From assembly GCA_904420145.1 (NCBI GenBank), contig CAJFUI010000036.1:1-44943 (forward strand): DNA of 44,943 nucleotides, given 5' to 3'. This DNA comes from an uncultured Oscillospiraceae bacterium (GTDB lineage: Bacteria > Bacillota > Clostridia > Oscillospirales > Oscillospiraceae). The notes beneath the pieces were generated by a model. That model saw nothing but the letters and a program-made list of their open reading frames with translations. It made no database searches and was not told the DNA's origin. Positions 6,766-16,441 of the stretch are shown piece after piece (the first letter of the stretch is position 1; every line of letters begins with the position of its first letter). The translations under genes and the position numbers were made by a program.

Positions 6766-9700
6766 ATGACGCCGCTGCTGCAAACCATACTGGAGCTGCC
6801 CGAGGCAGCGGAGGCGGTCTCCGCCCTGCAGGAGGGGCGCGTTCCCCTGGCCATCACCGGCCTTGCGCCCATCCACAAGGCCCACCTGTCCGCCGCCCTC
6901 TCCGCCAAGCTGGAGCGGCCGCTGGTATTCCTCTGCGCGGACGAGGGGGAGGCCAACCGCATGGCTGCCGATCTCGGCGTCCTGCTGGGACGGGCGGCGG
7001 TGAAGCTCTACAGCCGGGAGCTGTATGTGCGGGCTGGGACCGTTACCTCCCGGGAGTGGGAGCACCGGCGGATCGAGGCCCTCTATCAGCTCCTGCAGGG
7101 GAAATGCCCCCTGGTGGTAGCCACCGCCGAGGGACTCCTCCAGCGCACCGGCACCCGAGCTTCGCTGAAAAATGCCGTGCTCCGGCTGAAGGTGGGAAAG
7201 CAGTACGACTTAGAATCGCTGCCGGAGCGTCTGGTGGCCGCCGGCTACACCCGGTGCGATCAGGTGGAGGGCGTAGGCCAGTTTGCCCTGCGGGGCGGTA
7301 TTTTGGACGTCTTCTCCCCTATGATGGACCAGCCCGTCCGCTGCGACTTCTTTGATGATGAGATTGACTCTATGGGCCTCTTTGACCTGACCACCCAGCG
7401 ACGCAGCAAAAACGTCACCTCCGCCCTGCTGCTGCCGGTACTGGAAATCCGGGAGGAGGAGACGGAGAGCCCCTTCGACTATCTCCCGGAGGGAGCCCTT
7501 CTGTGCATGGCGGAGAGCGGCCGCATGTCCGAGCGGGTGAAGGCGGTGCTCTGGCAGGCCAAGGAGGACACAGAGGTTCTTCTGGAACAGGGGGAGGGGC
7601 GGGATCTCACCGCCCTGCTGCTGAGCCAGCGGGAGTGGGAGGTGTCCCTTGCCTCCCTCCCCCTGTGCATGATGGAGTCCCTGCCCACCTCCCGCTACCC
7701 CCTGCGGCCGGCGGCGCTGCTGTCCGTGGGCGCTAAGCAGCTCAGCGGCTACGGCGGCAGCCTCGACACGGCGGCGGGGGACCTGTCCCACTATCTGAAC
7801 ACAGGGTACGGAGTGCTGCTGCTGTGCGGCAACCAGACCCGGGCCAAGAACCTCCACCGCATCCTTGAGGACCGCGGCATCTCTGCCACCCTCGACTTCG
7901 CGGGAGAGGCCATGCCCTCCCGGGGGGAGGCCCGCATCTCCGTAGGCAGCCTATCCGCCGGCGCCGAGTACCCCCAGCTGAAGTTGGCCATCCTCACTGA
8001 GGGGCAGCTCACCACCCCCCTCAGCGGGAGAGCGCCCCAGGCAAAGTCCCGCAGGCGCGACAGCAGCCGCCAGCGCCTCCAGTCCTACACCGATTTGACC
8101 CCCGGCGACTTGGTGGTCCACACCCACCACGGCATCGGCCGCTTCTTAGGCATTCAGCGCATGAATGTGGACGGCGTGATGAAGGACTATATCAAGATCG
8201 CCTACGCCGGCAGCGACTGCCTGTATGTGCCGGCCACATCGCTGGATCTGGTCAGCAAATACATCGGCTCCGGAGCCGATGAGGAGGGCACGCGCACCAA
8301 GCTGAGCAAATTAGGCGGCACCGAGTGGACCAAGCAGAAAAAGCGGGCCAAGGCGGCGGCCAAAGACTTGGCCAAGGGGCTCATCGCCCTCTACGCTGAG
8401 CGCCAGCGCCGCCCCGGCTTCGCCTTTTCCCCCGACTCCCCCTGGCAGCAGGAGTTTGAGGCCGCCTTTGACTACGAGGAGACGGAGGACCAGCTGCGCT
8501 GCATCGCTGAGATCAAAAAGGATATGGAGCGGCCGGTGCCCATGGACCGCCTCCTCTGCGGCGACGTGGGTTACGGCAAGACCGAGGTGGCCCTGCGGGC
8601 AGTGATGAAGTGCGTCCTGGACGGCAAGCAGGCGGCCATCTTGGTGCCCACCACCGTCCTGGCCCAGCAGCACTACGCCACGGCGGTCAGCCGCTTCCGC
8701 AGCTTTCCCGTCACTATCCGGGTGCTCAGCCGCTTTCAGACCCCGGCTCAGAGCAAAAAGATCCTGCAGGAGCTGCTGGCAGGCAAGGTGGACGTCCTCA
8801 TCGGCACCCACCGCCTGCTGCAGAAGGATATTCATTTCAAAGACCTGGGCCTTTTGATTATAGATGAGGAGCAGCGCTTCGGCGTCAGCCACAAGGAGAA
8901 GCTCAAGGAGCTGTCCAAGCAGGTGGATGTGCTCACCCTGACGGCTACACCGATCCCCCGAACGCTGAACATGGCCCTCAGCGGCATCCGGGACATGAGC
9001 ACCCTGGAGGAGCCGCCCCAAAACCGCCAGCCGGTCCAGACCTATGTCCTCGAGCACGACTGGGGGATTCTTTCGGACGCCATTTTCCGGGAGATCGAGC
9101 GGGGCGGGCAGGTCTACTACCTCCACAATCGGGTGGAGACCATCGATCTCACCGCCGCCCGGATCCAGAAGATGCTGGGGGAGGCGGGCCGGGTGGTGGT
9201 GGGCCACGGCAAGATGACGGAGCAGCAGCTGAGCACCGTGATGCAGCAGATGGTAGATGGGGAGGCCCAGGTGATGGTGTGCACCACCATTATTGAAACC
9301 GGCATTGACATCCCCAACGTGAATACGCTCATCATCGAGGATGCCGACCACTTGGGCCTCAGCCAGCTCCACCAGATTCGGGGCCGTGTGGGCCGCAGCG
9401 CCCGCCGGGCTTATGCCTACATGACCTACCGCCGGGGCAAGGTCCTTTCCGAGGTGGCCACCAAGCGCCTGACAGCCATCAAGGAGTATGTGGAGTTCGG
9501 CTCCGGCTTCAAGATTGCCATGCGGGATCTGGAGATCCGCGGCGCGGGGAACCTCCTGGGCCCGGAGCAGAGCGGCTATATGATGACCGTGGGCTACGAC
9601 ATGTACCTCCAGCTCTTGGAGGAGGCGGTGCTGGAGGAACGGGGCGAGGGGCGTCCCAGGGTTACCGAGTGCGCTGCGGATCTGACGCTGTCCGCCCACA

Positions 9701-10119
9701 TCCCGGAGACCTATGTGCCCTCCGCCGAGCAGCGCATGGACCTCTACCGGCGCATCGCCGCCATCCGTTCCAATGACGACGCCTCCGAGCTCTTGGATGA
9801 GCTGCTGGACCGCTATGGGGATCCCCCCAAGAGCGTCCACGCTCTCCTTGACGTGGCGCTGCTGCGCGCCGCCGCCTCCACCGTGGGGGTGACGGAGATC
9901 GTCCAGCGGGGGGACGCCCTGCGCTTTACCTTCTCCGTCATGGAGGCGGAGAGTGTGGTGAAGGTCTGCACCCTGTCCAAGTACCGCCAGCGGCTGCGCC
10001 TCGCCGCCGGAGAGGTCCCCGCCCTCACCCTAACCCTGCGTCCGGGAGAGGACAACTTGGAGGCGGCACTGGCTCTGGTGGAGGATCTCAAGCTCAGCCG
10101 GGAGGAAAACAATCTGTAA
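6766..10119 (+). CDS. mfd: Transcription-repair coupling factor
   Basis: Mfd removes RNA polymerase stalled at DNA damage and recruits UvrA for repair. The 1117-aa product has the full domain set in order: UvrB-like N-terminal region, RNA-polymerase-interacting domain (around [17 protein letters not shown]), SF2 translocase with Walker [12 protein letters not shown] near residue 600 and the DEEQ box [10 protein letters not shown] near residue 700, [10 protein letters not shown]-type helicase segments, [13 protein letters not shown] in motif VI, and the C-terminal TRCF domain. The ATG follows GAGGAGGCGGATGGG. It is followed after 79 bases by a foldase lipoprotein gene with no clear terminator between, so the two may be co-transcribed. 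Several long antisense ORFs inside it are codon-bias shadows. Confidence 0.98.
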   Translation: MTPLLQTILELPEAAEAVSALQEGRVPLAITGLAPIHKAHLSAALSAKLERPLVFLCADEGEANRMAADLGVLLGRAAVKLYSRELYVRAGTVTSREWEHRRIEALYQLLQGKCPLVVATAEGLLQRTGTRASLKNAVLRLKVGKQYDLESLPERLVAAGYTRCDQVEGVGQFALRGGILDVFSPMMDQPVRCDFFDDEIDSMGLFDLTTQRRSKNVTSALLLPVLEIREEETESPFDYLPEGALLCMAESGRMSERVKAVLWQAKEDTEVLLEQGEGRDLTALLLSQREWEVSLASLPLCMMESLPTSRYPLRPAALLSVGAKQLSGYGGSLDTAAGDLSHYLNTGYGVLLLCGNQTRAKNLHRILEDRGISATLDFAGEAMPSRGEARISVGSLSAGAEYPQLKLAILTEGQLTTPLSGRAPQAKSRRRDSSRQRLQSYTDLTPGDLVVHTHHGIGRFLGIQRMNVDGVMKDYIKIAYAGSDCLYVPATSLDLVSKYIGSGADEEGTRTKLSKLGGTEWTKQKKRAKAAAKDLAKGLIALYAERQRRPGFAFSPDSPWQQEFEAAFDYEETEDQLRCIAEIKKDMERPVPMDRLLCGDVGYGKTEVALRAVMKCVLDGKQAAILVPTTVLAQQHYATAVSRFRSFPVTIRVLSRFQTPAQSKKILQELLAGKVDVLIGTHRLLQKDIHFKDLGLLIIDEEQRFGVSHKEKLKELSKQVDVLTLTATPIPRTLNMALSGIRDMSTLEEPPQNRQPVQTYVLEHDWGILSDAIFREIERGGQVYYLHNRVETIDLTAARIQKMLGEAGRVVVGHGKMTEQQLSTVMQQMVDGEAQVMVCTTIIETGIDIPNVNTLIIEDADHLGLSQLHQIRGRVGRSARRAYAYMTYRRGKVLSEVATKRLTAIKEYVEFGSGFKIAMRDLEIRGAGNLLGPEQSGYMMTVGYDMYLQLLEEAVLEERGEGRPRVTECAADLTLSAHIPETYVPSAEQRMDLYRRIAAIRSNDDASELLDELLDRYGDPPKSVHALLDVALLRAAASTVGVTEIVQRGDALRFTFSVMEAESVVKVCTLSKYRQRLRLAAGEVPALTLTLRPGEDNLEAALALVEDLKLSREENNL

Positions 10120-10198
10120 ATTTTTCTGCAAGGCTATTGTCCGGCCCTCTGGGCCGTGGTATTTTGAAAAAAGTCCATTTCGAGAGGAAGGGGATTCC

Positions 10199-11296
10199 AT
10201 GAAAAAACTGACCGCGCTGCTGCTGGCCCTGGTGCTGGCGCTGACCACCCTCACCGCCTGCAGCACCGAGGAGCCCGAGGGGCTATTCTATGATCTGACG
10301 GGGCTGGACCCCGCGGCTACGATGCTGCGCATTGAGGGGCGGGACGTGCCGGTGGAGATGTATCTCTACTGGGTGCTCTATGTCTGCGACTATGTAGCGG
10401 ACAGCTATGCCTCCACCTTTGTCAATGAGGACGGCTCACTGAAGTGGGATGAGGAGGTGGAGACCGGTGTAACCCTCCGGGACTATGTACTGGAGGAGGC
10501 CCTCAACACCGCCAAAATGTATATTATTGTGGAGAAGTGGGCCGAAGACTACGGTATCACCCTCAACGACGAGGCGGAGGCGGCCATGCAGGAGGAGCTG
10601 GGCATCATTGCCGAGCAGCTGGGCGGCCAGGAGGCCTTTGAGAGCTACTTGGCCGAGCGGGGAATTACCCCGGAGACCAACGAGCGCATGAGCCGGGTGT
10701 TCTACCTCTACGCTAACATGCTGGATCTAACCAAGGAGGAGGGCAGCCCCCTGTACATCGAGGACGAGGTGCTCTACCAGTACGACGGTGTCACCGAGGA
10801 CGCGGTGCTGGCCGACCACATTCTTCTGTTCTATCCGGAGGATGAGTCGGAGCGGGATGCCACCCGGCAGAGCATGGAGGAGATTCTGGAGATCATCCGC
10901 TCCGACGAGGATCCGGAGGAGGCCTTCAACTTTGTGGCGGACAACTACAGCGAGGACACCGGCCGGGCCTACTACCCCAACGGCTACCTGGTGACGGCGG
11001 ACTCCCCCTATGTACAGGCCTTCAAGGACACCGCCCTCTCTCTGGAGGAGTATGAGATCAGCGACGTGGTGGAGAGCGAGTACGGCTACCATATCATTAT
11101 GCGCAAGCCCCTGCGGGACTATGTGGCGGACCTGTATTTGGCGGACCTGATTACCGTGGCTATGGACAACGCCGAGGTGGAGTGGACCGAGCTGTCCGAG
11201 GGCTTTGACGTGGAGGCCTTCTATGCCGCCTATCAGGCCCACGAGGCCGCCGTAGAGGAGGAGGCAGGGAACGCCGCTGCGGATACAGACACATAA
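10199..11296 (+). CDS. SurA/PrsA-like peptidylprolyl isomerase lipoprotein
   Basis: This 365-aa protein has a signal peptide ending in a lipobox, LTAC with the lipid-anchored Cys at residue 21, so it should sit on the outer face of the membrane. The N-terminal half is helical and SurA-like, with a long acidic stretch. The C-terminal half carries a parvulin-type isomerase domain: ADHILLFYPED at its start and YGYHIIMRKPL at its end. In PrsA-type proteins this arrangement helps exported proteins fold. An Ala/Glu-rich tail follows. The ATG has GAGAGGAAGGGG upstream. It probably shares mfd's transcript, which is not a functional link known to me. The catalytic residues of the parvulin domain were not verified one by one. 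Confidence 0.85.
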   Translation: MKKLTALLLALVLALTTLTACSTEEPEGLFYDLTGLDPAATMLRIEGRDVPVEMYLYWVLYVCDYVADSYASTFVNEDGSLKWDEEVETGVTLRDYVLEEALNTAKMYIIVEKWAEDYGITLNDEAEAAMQEELGIIAEQLGGQEAFESYLAERGITPETNERMSRVFYLYANMLDLTKEEGSPLYIEDEVLYQYDGVTEDAVLADHILLFYPEDESERDATRQSMEEILEIIRSDEDPEEAFNFVADNYSEDTGRAYYPNGYLVTADSPYVQAFKDTALSLEEYEISDVVESEYGYHIIMRKPLRDYVADLYLADLITVAMDNAEVEWTELSEGFDVEAFYAAYQAHEAAVEEEAGNAAADTDT

Positions 11297-11303
11297 AAAG
11301 GCG

Positions 11304-11345
11304 AAAAGGAGGAGGGGCGTTCCCAAGGACGCCCCTCCTCCTTTT
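11304..11345. terminator. Bidirectional terminator between convergent genes
   Basis: AAAAGGAGGAGGGGCGT (11304-11320) pairs perfectly over 17 bp with ACGCCCCTCCTCCTTTT (11329-11345), and a T tract continues on the plus strand. It lies between the foldase gene and the convergent small gene at 11371. Confidence 0.9.
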
Positions 11346-11370
11346 TATGTGTTTGCGTTAAAGTGATCTG

Positions 11371-11589
11371 TTACACCTTAGTAAAGATGTAGCGGTGGTG
11401 CTGAGCGGCCTCGCAGACAACCTCCACTGTGAGGCTGCCGTCCTTCTCCGAGACGGAGATCTCCGCAGACTTGTCCCCCTGATAGAGGCCCCTGACATAG
11501 GCCACGGGATCCTCCAGCTCCAGTTCCGAAAACTCCTGGGTATTCCCCGCGCAGGGATTGTACACTTCCTTGATCATCTCGTACGTCAT
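11371..11589 (-). CDS. Small acidic protein of unknown function (72 aa)
   Basis: I do not recognise a family. The product begins MTYEMIKEVYNPCAG and ends HHRYIFTKV. It has no signal peptide or membrane segment and is acidic in the middle (FSELELEDP). The alternating pattern in the second half, AEISVSEKDGSLTVEVVC, suggests a small beta-sheet domain. An AAAGGGAGGACAACT ribosome binding site precedes the ATG, and the gene is flanked by a terminator on one side and a divergent SLH gene on the other. Those features support a real monocistronic gene despite its size. Confidence 0.7.
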   Translation of the reverse strand: MTYEMIKEVYNPCAGNTQEFSELELEDPVAYVRGLYQGDKSAEISVSEKDGSLTVEVVCEAAQHHRYIFTKV

Positions 11590-11675
11590 AGTTGTCCTCC
11601 CTTTCGGTCCGTCGGCGAAGCTTCCTTATCTATTATAGCGCTCTTTTTTCTCCCTTGCAAGCCCCGATTCCCCGT

Positions 11676-11704
11676 TTGACGCTTTCCCTTTTCTCTGCTA
11701 CAAT
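11676..11704 (+). promoter_or_regulatory. Promoter for the SLH-domain gene
   Basis: TTGACG and TACAAT are separated by 17 bases, 43 bases upstream of the start codon at 11747. Confidence 0.7.
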
Positions 11705-11746
11705 ACATGGTTGTACACACATCTTGTCGGAAAGGACCTATCTCCT

Positions 11747-12796
11747 ATGAAAAGACGCCTTATCACTCTGACGCTCTCAGCGCTGCTCCTTTTCTCCCTC
11801 TCCCCGGCGGCCAGCGCCGCCTTTACGGACGTACCCTCCTCCCACTGGGCCTACGGCGACATTATGGACGCCTCGGAAGCCGGCCTCTTCCAAGGCATCT
11901 CCTCCACCACTTTCGGCCGTGGACAGACCATCACCCGGGCCCAGTTTGTCACTGCCTTGGTGCGGCTGTTCGGCTGGGAGAGCGTCACCCCCTCCACCCC
12001 CACCTACAGCGACTGTGCGCCGGGCCGCTGGTACTACAGCGCCGTGGAGACCGCCCATGCCAATGGCGCCCTCCCCACCTATGCCACCGCCTTCCGCCCC
12101 AGCGACCCCATCACCCGGGAGGAGATGGCCTCCATGCTGGTGCGGGGACTGGGCTACAGTGCCCTGGCGGGACAGCTGTCCGCCGCCGAGCTCCCCTTCT
12201 CTGACGTAACCTCCAACCGGGGCTACGTGGCTGTGGCCTATGATTTGGGGATCATTACCGGCTATGCCGACAGCACCTTCCGCCCCCGGGAGACAGCCCT
12301 CCGGGAGCACGCGGCTGTGATGCTCATGCGGGTCTACAACAAGCTCCACGCCTCCAGTATCGACGTCACCGCATCCAGTGACAGCTACATTTCAATTCAC
12401 GTCCCCACCCCGGCGGCCACGGCGGAGACAACCATCCCCACTACCCCTCTTGAGCCTATTGGATCCCTGTACAGCCTTCTCCGCCGCTACAAGGAGGCCG
12501 GCACGGACCTGAGCCGGGTGGCGGTGGTCTTTTCCGCCGGCGGTGTGGCCACAGCGGTCCGGGGCAGCAAAATTCTCTCCTCGGAGTCCGTCAGCGCCGA
12601 TCAGGTGGAAGCGTATCTCTCCTCCTCCGAAGGGAATACCCACTACTCCGACACCTATGCCAGCGCCTATCTGACGATTCCGGATGGCTCCTCCACGGTC
12701 ACCCTCTGGTACCAGAGTGACGAAAGTCTCGCCGCCAAGCTGCAGCTGTGCCGGCTGTTCGGCGTCAGCCACTACATCTTAGAAGATCCCGCATGA
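11747..12796 (+). CDS. Secreted protein with S-layer homology (SLH) domains
   Basis: The 349-aa product has a signal peptide ending at about PAASAA (residues 1-25). Three SLH motifs follow: FTDVPSSHWAYGDI with FGRGQTITRAQFV, YSDCAPGRWYYSAV with FRPSDPITREEMA, and FSDVTSNRGYVAVAYDLGI with FRPRETALREHAAVML. SLH domains hold proteins to secondary cell-wall polymer. The last 130 residues (after a Thr/Pro-rich linker) match nothing I recognise. They include VAVVFSAGGVATAV and a beta-rich end. The ATG at 11747 has GGAAAGGA upstream, and the ORF-track start 12 codons earlier lacks one. It is monocistronic, between a promoter and a bidirectional terminator. Confidence 0.9.
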   Translation: MKRRLITLTLSALLLFSLSPAASAAFTDVPSSHWAYGDIMDASEAGLFQGISSTTFGRGQTITRAQFVTALVRLFGWESVTPSTPTYSDCAPGRWYYSAVETAHANGALPTYATAFRPSDPITREEMASMLVRGLGYSALAGQLSAAELPFSDVTSNRGYVAVAYDLGIITGYADSTFRPRETALREHAAVMLMRVYNKLHASSIDVTASSDSYISIHVPTPAATAETTIPTTPLEPIGSLYSLLRRYKEAGTDLSRVAVVFSAGGVATAVRGSKILSSESVSADQVEAYLSSSEGNTHYSDTYASAYLTIPDGSSTVTLWYQSDESLAAKLQLCRLFGVSHYILEDPA

Positions 12797-12898
12797 CCGC
12801 AAAAGCCGTGCCCGTGGAGAAGGCAAAGCCCAACCGCTAACTTTTGCCCGTTATCGCGACGCGCCCGCGGCACATGGAGTTTTATCTTTTGCATGGCA

Positions 12899-12931
12899 AA
12901 AAGGGGAAGACAGCAGCTGTCTTCCCCTTTT
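12899..12931. terminator. Bidirectional terminator, near-perfect palindrome
   Basis: AAAAGGGGAAGACAGC and GCTGTCTTCCCCTTTT form 16-bp arms around a single central base. It separates the convergent SLH gene and the P-loop gene at 12946. Just upstream, TTTTGC-ATG-GCAAAA forms a small hairpin (12888-12902) that overlaps it. The rest of 12797-12898 has no gene. Confidence 0.85.
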
Positions 12932-12945
12932 CCTATCGTTCTATC

Positions 12946-13356
12946 TCACATATATTTGTGCATCACGTCGGTAGCGGTCTCCGGATCTGCGCTCACCGTC
13001 ACGGTGAACTTGACGCCGCAGGATTCGCCGAAACTATCCATCCACAGAAGAAACTTGTCCAGTTCCTTTGCATCGGCATTTTTAACGATCTTGCACAGAT
13101 CATCAATAAAAATATGGGAAATATCATAGTTGCCCGCGTACAGGCCGCTTAAAAAGCCGCGCAGAGCGTCGAAGGTGGTCAACTGGTACTCGCCGGCGTC
13201 GATCATCCGGATCTGGTTGCGGAGGCTGAAGCTGATGCTGCGGGCCGCCTCAATGCACACCATACAGCCCTTATCGATCTCCGCTGCGCTGTCCATCAGC
13301 TCCATCAGCTGCTTGGTCTTGCCCTCACCCTTGCCGCTCATGATCAGTCTAACCAT
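12946..13356 (-). CDS. Small P-loop protein of unknown function (136 aa)
   Basis: The product starts MVRLIMSGKGEGKTKQL, where GKGEGKT fits the Walker A nucleotide-binding pattern at the extreme N-terminus. A hydrophobic strand ending in acidic residues, SHIFIDDLCKI, near residue 93 fits Walker B. It therefore looks like a minimal P-loop NTPase fold, with similarity in outline to thymidine-kinase-like ATPases, but the length is short and no known catalytic set is complete. No membrane segment or signal peptide is present. The ATG has an AAAAGGAGTGATATCTT ribosome binding site. Flanking sequences suggest it is transcribed alone. Similar small proteins are sometimes labelled PilT-like, which I cannot support from sequence. 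Confidence 0.8.
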   Translation of the reverse strand: MVRLIMSGKGEGKTKQLMELMDSAAEIDKGCMVCIEAARSISFSLRNQIRMIDAGEYQLTTFDALRGFLSGLYAGNYDISHIFIDDLCKIVKNADAKELDKFLLWMDSFGESCGVKFTVTVSADPETATDVMHKYM

Positions 13357-13552
13357 AAGATATCACTCCTTTTCCACCGTTAAGGGGACTTACTGTATGG
13401 TTAGCATATCATAATGCCCGGAAAAAAACAACGGAAAAAACTGAAGTTTATGAGAATTCACAATCTGTTCACGCCGCCATTGACAAATCGGTGAAAGGGT
13501 TGGGCGGAAAGGCGCCGCCCCGCCGTCCGCAGATGGTGGGACAATAGGATCC

Positions 13553-13586
13553 GTCATTCCCGGCGGCCATGCACGTCGGAAATGAC
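13553..13586. repeat. CATG-loop hairpin, second copy
   Basis: GTCATTCCCG (13553-13562) pairs with CGGAAATGAC (13577-13586) around a 14-base loop containing CATG. The arms match the hairpin at 5805-5837 with one change that still allows a G-T pair. It lies in the 423-base non-coding gap 13357-13779, which also holds the palindrome at 13592 and repeat copy D. Confidence 0.65.
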
Positions 13587-13591
13587 GGATT

Positions 13592-13640
13592 TCATAACAG
13601 GATGGCCGGCTATGCAGCATAGCCGGCCATCCTGTTATGA
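13592..13640. repeat. 49-base near-perfect palindrome
   Basis: Two 24-base arms (13592-13615 and 13617-13640) pair without a mismatch around one central base. The arms begin TCATAACAGGATGGCC. There is no U tract on either side. It could be a strong terminator-like structure downstream of pgi, or a cruciform-forming element. It is the longest perfect palindrome I found in the window. Confidence 0.8.
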
Positions 13641-13651
13641 CCCGCGGGGAC

Positions 13652-13741
13652 TCCTTTGCATGGAACCTGCGCGGCGGGAGTGAATCCCGCCTTGCGCCGA
13701 GGTTTTGCTCCGCAAAACCCTCGTGCGCCGCTTCCGCGGCG
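13652..13741. repeat. Three-hairpin intergenic repeat, copy D
   Basis: Hairpin 0 is GGCGGGA/TCCCGCC (13673-13679/13685-13691). Hairpin 1 is CGAGGTTTTGC (13698-13708), loop TCC, GCAAAACCCTCG (13712-13723), with one extra base in the right arm exactly as in copy B. A TG linker leads to hairpin 2, CGCCGC/GCGGCG (13726-13731/13736-13741). The upstream bases CATGGAACCTGCGCGGC align with CACGGAACTTCCTCGGC of copy B. It lies 38 bases beyond the pgi stop codon. Confidence 0.85.
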
Positions 13742-13779
13742 GCCTTGGCAAGCCCGGTCTCTGACGGACGCCGTCTCTT

Positions 13780-15102
13780 TTACCGCCCCAGTTTCGCCCT
13801 TAATTCCGCGCCCTTCTCCTCATACCCGGGCTTGCCGAGGAGGGCAAACATGTTCTTCTTGTAGGCCTCCACGCCGGGCTGGTCAAAGGGGTTGACCCCC
13901 AGCACATAGCCGCTGAGGCCGCAGGCGTACTCAAAGAAGTAGATCAGCTCTCCGAGGGTGGCGGCGCTCTTCTCCCCTGCGTGGATAATCAGGTTGGGCA
14001 CGCCCCCCTCCACGTGGGCCAAGAGGGTGCCGTCCATGGCCTGGGTGGCGATGTAATCCATATCCTTTCCGGCGAGGAAATTCAGCCCGTCCCCGTCGGC
14101 CGCGTCGTAGGGGACCTTCAGAGTGTGGCTGGACTTTTCGAAGCGGACCACCGTCTCAAACAGGTGCCGCTCCCCCTGCTGGATATACTGGCCCATAGAG
14201 TGGAGGTCGGCGGTAAACTCCACGCTGGCGGGGAAGATGCCCTTGTGCTCCTTGCCCTCGCTCTCGCCGTAGAGCTGCTTCCACCACTCGCTCATAAAGC
14301 GGAAGGCGGGCTCATAGGCGGCCAAAATCTCAATCTTTTTGCCGCTCTGATACAGGGCGTTCCGGGCGGCGGCATACTGCATGGCAGGGTTCTGGTCTAT
14401 CTCAGCGGAGCGGCAGGTCTCCATCATGTCCGCCGCGCCGTCCATCAGCGCCTCGATATCCACCCCCGCTACAGCGATGGGCAGCAGGCCCACGGCGGTG
14501 AGGACACTGTAGCGCCCACCCACATCGTCAGGCACCACAAAGGTCTCGTACCCCTCGGCATCGGACAGGCTCTTCAGCGCGCCCTTGGCCTTATCGGTGG
14601 TGGCGTAGATCCGCTTTGCCGCCTCCGCCTTGCCGTACTTCTTCTCCAGCAGCTCCCGGAAAAAGCGGAAGGCCACGGCGGGCTCGGTGGTGGTGCCGGA
14701 CTTGGAGATCACATTGACAGAGAAGTCCTCCTCCCCGATAAGCTCCACGATCTCCTGCAGATAGTCGCCGGAAAGTCCGTTGCCAGCAAAGTAGATGTTG
14801 GGGGTGCTCTTTTTCTTCAGGTTGTAGTTGGGGGAACAGAGGAAATCGATAGCCCCCTTGGCCCCCAAATAGCTGCCGCCGATGCCGATGACCACCAGGG
14901 CTTTGCTGTCCCCCTGGATCTTCTTGGCCGCGGCCTGGATGCGGGCAAACTCCTCCTTGTCGTAGTCTCGGGGCAGGTTTACCCAGCCCACGAAATCATT
15001 TCCCCGGCCCGTGGCCTTCTGCAGCCACCTGTGGGCCTCGGAAAGCTGGGAAGAGAACACGGAGAGATTCTCCGCCGCCTTGGACGTATCCACACGAATC
15101 AT
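13780..15102 (-). CDS. pgi: Glucose-6-phosphate isomerase
   Basis: It interconverts glucose-6-phosphate and fructose-6-phosphate. The 440-aa product is the shorter Firmicutes type. Visible landmarks are [15 protein letters not shown] (sugar-phosphate binding), [17 protein letters not shown], the [15 protein letters not shown] segment, and C-terminal [14 protein letters not shown] with the catalytic Lys region. The ATG at 15102 has AGGAGGCGCTACT directly upstream. The ORF-track start 18 codons earlier lies across the promoter region and is rejected. It is probably transcribed alone from the promoter at 15147-15176. Its 3' flank holds repeat copy D and the long palindrome. Confidence 0.98.
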   Translation of the reverse strand: MIRVDTSKAAENLSVFSSQLSEAHRWLQKATGRGNDFVGWVNLPRDYDKEEFARIQAAAKKIQGDSKALVVIGIGGSYLGAKGAIDFLCSPNYNLKKKSTPNIYFAGNGLSGDYLQEIVELIGEEDFSVNVISKSGTTTEPAVAFRFFRELLEKKYGKAEAAKRIYATTDKAKGALKSLSDAEGYETFVVPDDVGGRYSVLTAVGLLPIAVAGVDIEALMDGAADMMETCRSAEIDQNPAMQYAAARNALYQSGKKIEILAAYEPAFRFMSEWWKQLYGESEGKEHKGIFPASVEFTADLHSMGQYIQQGERHLFETVVRFEKSSHTLKVPYDAADGDGLNFLAGKDMDYIATQAMDGTLLAHVEGGVPNLIIHAGEKSAATLGELIYFFEYACGLSGYVLGVNPFDQPGVEAYKKNMFALLGKPGYEEKGAELRAKLGR

Positions 15103-15146
15103 AGTAGCGCCTCCTGTGTAAAAAATAGTACAAACTCCCTGTTTGC

Positions 15147-15176
15147 AGTATAACACAGGGCGAAAAGATTACACAA
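15147..15176 (-). promoter_or_regulatory. Promoter for pgi
   Basis: On the minus strand TTGTGT and TATACT are 18 bases apart, about 45 bases upstream of the pgi start. Confidence 0.6.
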
Positions 15177-15183
15177 TAGGCAT

Positions 15184-16323
15184 TTACTCATGAAAAGATT
15201 TCACCATAAAGGCCATTCTTAGAAATTTTGTCAATATCTGGCCGTAGGTCAGCCGGGCCACCGTCTCCCCGGCCACGATGGGAATGGAGGCCACCTGCTC
15301 TCCGCCGGCGGTGACAAGGAGCTCCCCGATCTGCTGTCCCTCCTCCACCGGGGCCTGCAGCTCCTCCGCCAGATGCAGCTCCTGGGTTAAATTTGCCGCC
15401 GTCTCCTTCTCCAGCAGGAGGGTACTCCCCTCCCCCAGCACCGGCTGGACGTAGTCCTTGCTGCCTAACCGCACCGGCACAGCGGGCAGCACCTGTTCCG
15501 GAGCCACCTTCGTCAGGGAATAGAGAGAGAAACCGTAGTTGAGAAGGGCTTTTGCGCTCTCAAATCGCTGGGTGCTGGTGGGGGACTTCAGCACCACGGC
15601 GATTAGCTCCATGCCGTCCCGCTCCGCAGTGGCGGAGAGGCAGTAGAGGGCGCTGTCCGTGCTGCCGGTCTTCAGCCCGGTGCACCCCTCATAATAGCGC
15701 ACCAGCCGGTTGGTGTTGGACAGGGTAAACGCCCCGTCCCGGAGGGAGTCCATCCAGATGGTGGTAAAGCGGCGGACATCAGGGTGGTTTAGGACCAGCT
15801 CCCGGGACATGAGGGCGATGTCGTAGGCGCTGGTGACGTGGCCCTCGGCGGGCAGTCCCGTGCAGTTGAGAAAGGTGGTGTCGTTCATCCCCAGCTCCTT
15901 GGCCCGCTGGTTCATCTTGGCCACAAAGTTCTCGATGCTGCCGGCGATGTGCTCCCCAAGGGCCACCGCCGCGTCATTGCCGGAGGCCACGCACACGGCC
16001 TTGAGCAGATCCTCCACACTCATCTGCTCGTTCTCCTTCAGGTAGACCTGAGAACCCCCCATGGAGGCGGCGTTGGCGCTGACGGTCACCATGTCCTCAT
16101 ACCGGAGGGTTCCGCCGTCGATGGCCTCCATCACCAGGAGGATGGTCATGACCTTGGTGACGCTGGCGGGCTCCAGCTGCTCATGCTCGTTTTCCGCATA
16201 GAGCACCTCCCCGGTCTCCTTCTCCATGAGGATACAGCTTTCAGCGTCCACTGTCAGCGCCTCCCCCTGTACCGGCACCGCCAAAAGACACAGCACACAC
16301 AAAAGCGCAGCAATCCGTTTCAT
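15184..16323 (-). CDS. D-alanyl-D-alanine carboxypeptidase (penicillin-binding protein 5/6 type)
   Basis: It trims the terminal D-Ala from peptidoglycan stem peptides at the outer face of the membrane. The 379-aa product has a signal peptide ending near VPVQGEA and the three active-site motifs of S11 serine peptidases: ASVTK (nucleophile Ser 54, Lys 57), SGN in CVASGNDAAVAL, and KTG in GLKTGSTDSA. A PBP5-type C-terminal beta domain follows, and the last residues (FLRMAFMVKSF) could form a short amphipathic membrane anchor. The start at 16323 is chosen because AAGGAG lies 8 bases upstream. The ATG two codons earlier has no spacing from it. It resembles DacF/DacB of spore formers, but which paralogue it is cannot be decided. 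Confidence 0.95.
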   Translation of the reverse strand: MKRIAALLCVLCLLAVPVQGEALTVDAESCILMEKETGEVLYAENEHEQLEPASVTKVMTILLVMEAIDGGTLRYEDMVTVSANAASMGGSQVYLKENEQMSVEDLLKAVCVASGNDAAVALGEHIAGSIENFVAKMNQRAKELGMNDTTFLNCTGLPAEGHVTSAYDIALMSRELVLNHPDVRRFTTIWMDSLRDGAFTLSNTNRLVRYYEGCTGLKTGSTDSALYCLSATAERDGMELIAVVLKSPTSTQRFESAKALLNYGFSLYSLTKVAPEQVLPAVPVRLGSKDYVQPVLGEGSTLLLEKETAANLTQELHLAEELQAPVEEGQQIGELLVTAGGEQVASIPIVAGETVARLTYGQILTKFLRMAFMVKSFHE

Positions 16324-16402
16324 CGCCATCTCTCCTTTTCCTTGTTACCTCCAATCTATGTCCCACGGGAAAAATTCATGCCGTCCCCGGCGCATTTCCC
16401 AG

Positions 16403-16431
16403 TTGCATTATGGAAAAGTTTATGTTACAAT
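16403..16431 (+). promoter_or_regulatory. Promoter for tRNA-Gly
   Basis: TTGCAT and TACAAT are 17 bases apart. The -10 box ends 10 bases before the mature tRNA 5' end. Confidence 0.75.
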
Positions 16432-16441
16432 AGCTTCATTC

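Noticed and set aside
8311-9840. 509-aa minus-strand ORF antisense to mfd
   Set aside because: It is a shadow of a GC-rich gene in another frame. It has low-complexity His/Leu/Gly composition, no ribosome binding site and no motif, while the sense frame is a complete Mfd.
13637-13895. Plus-strand ORFs over repeat copy D
   Set aside because: They overlap hairpins and the pgi 3' end antisense. Composition is typical of GC-rich noncoding frames.
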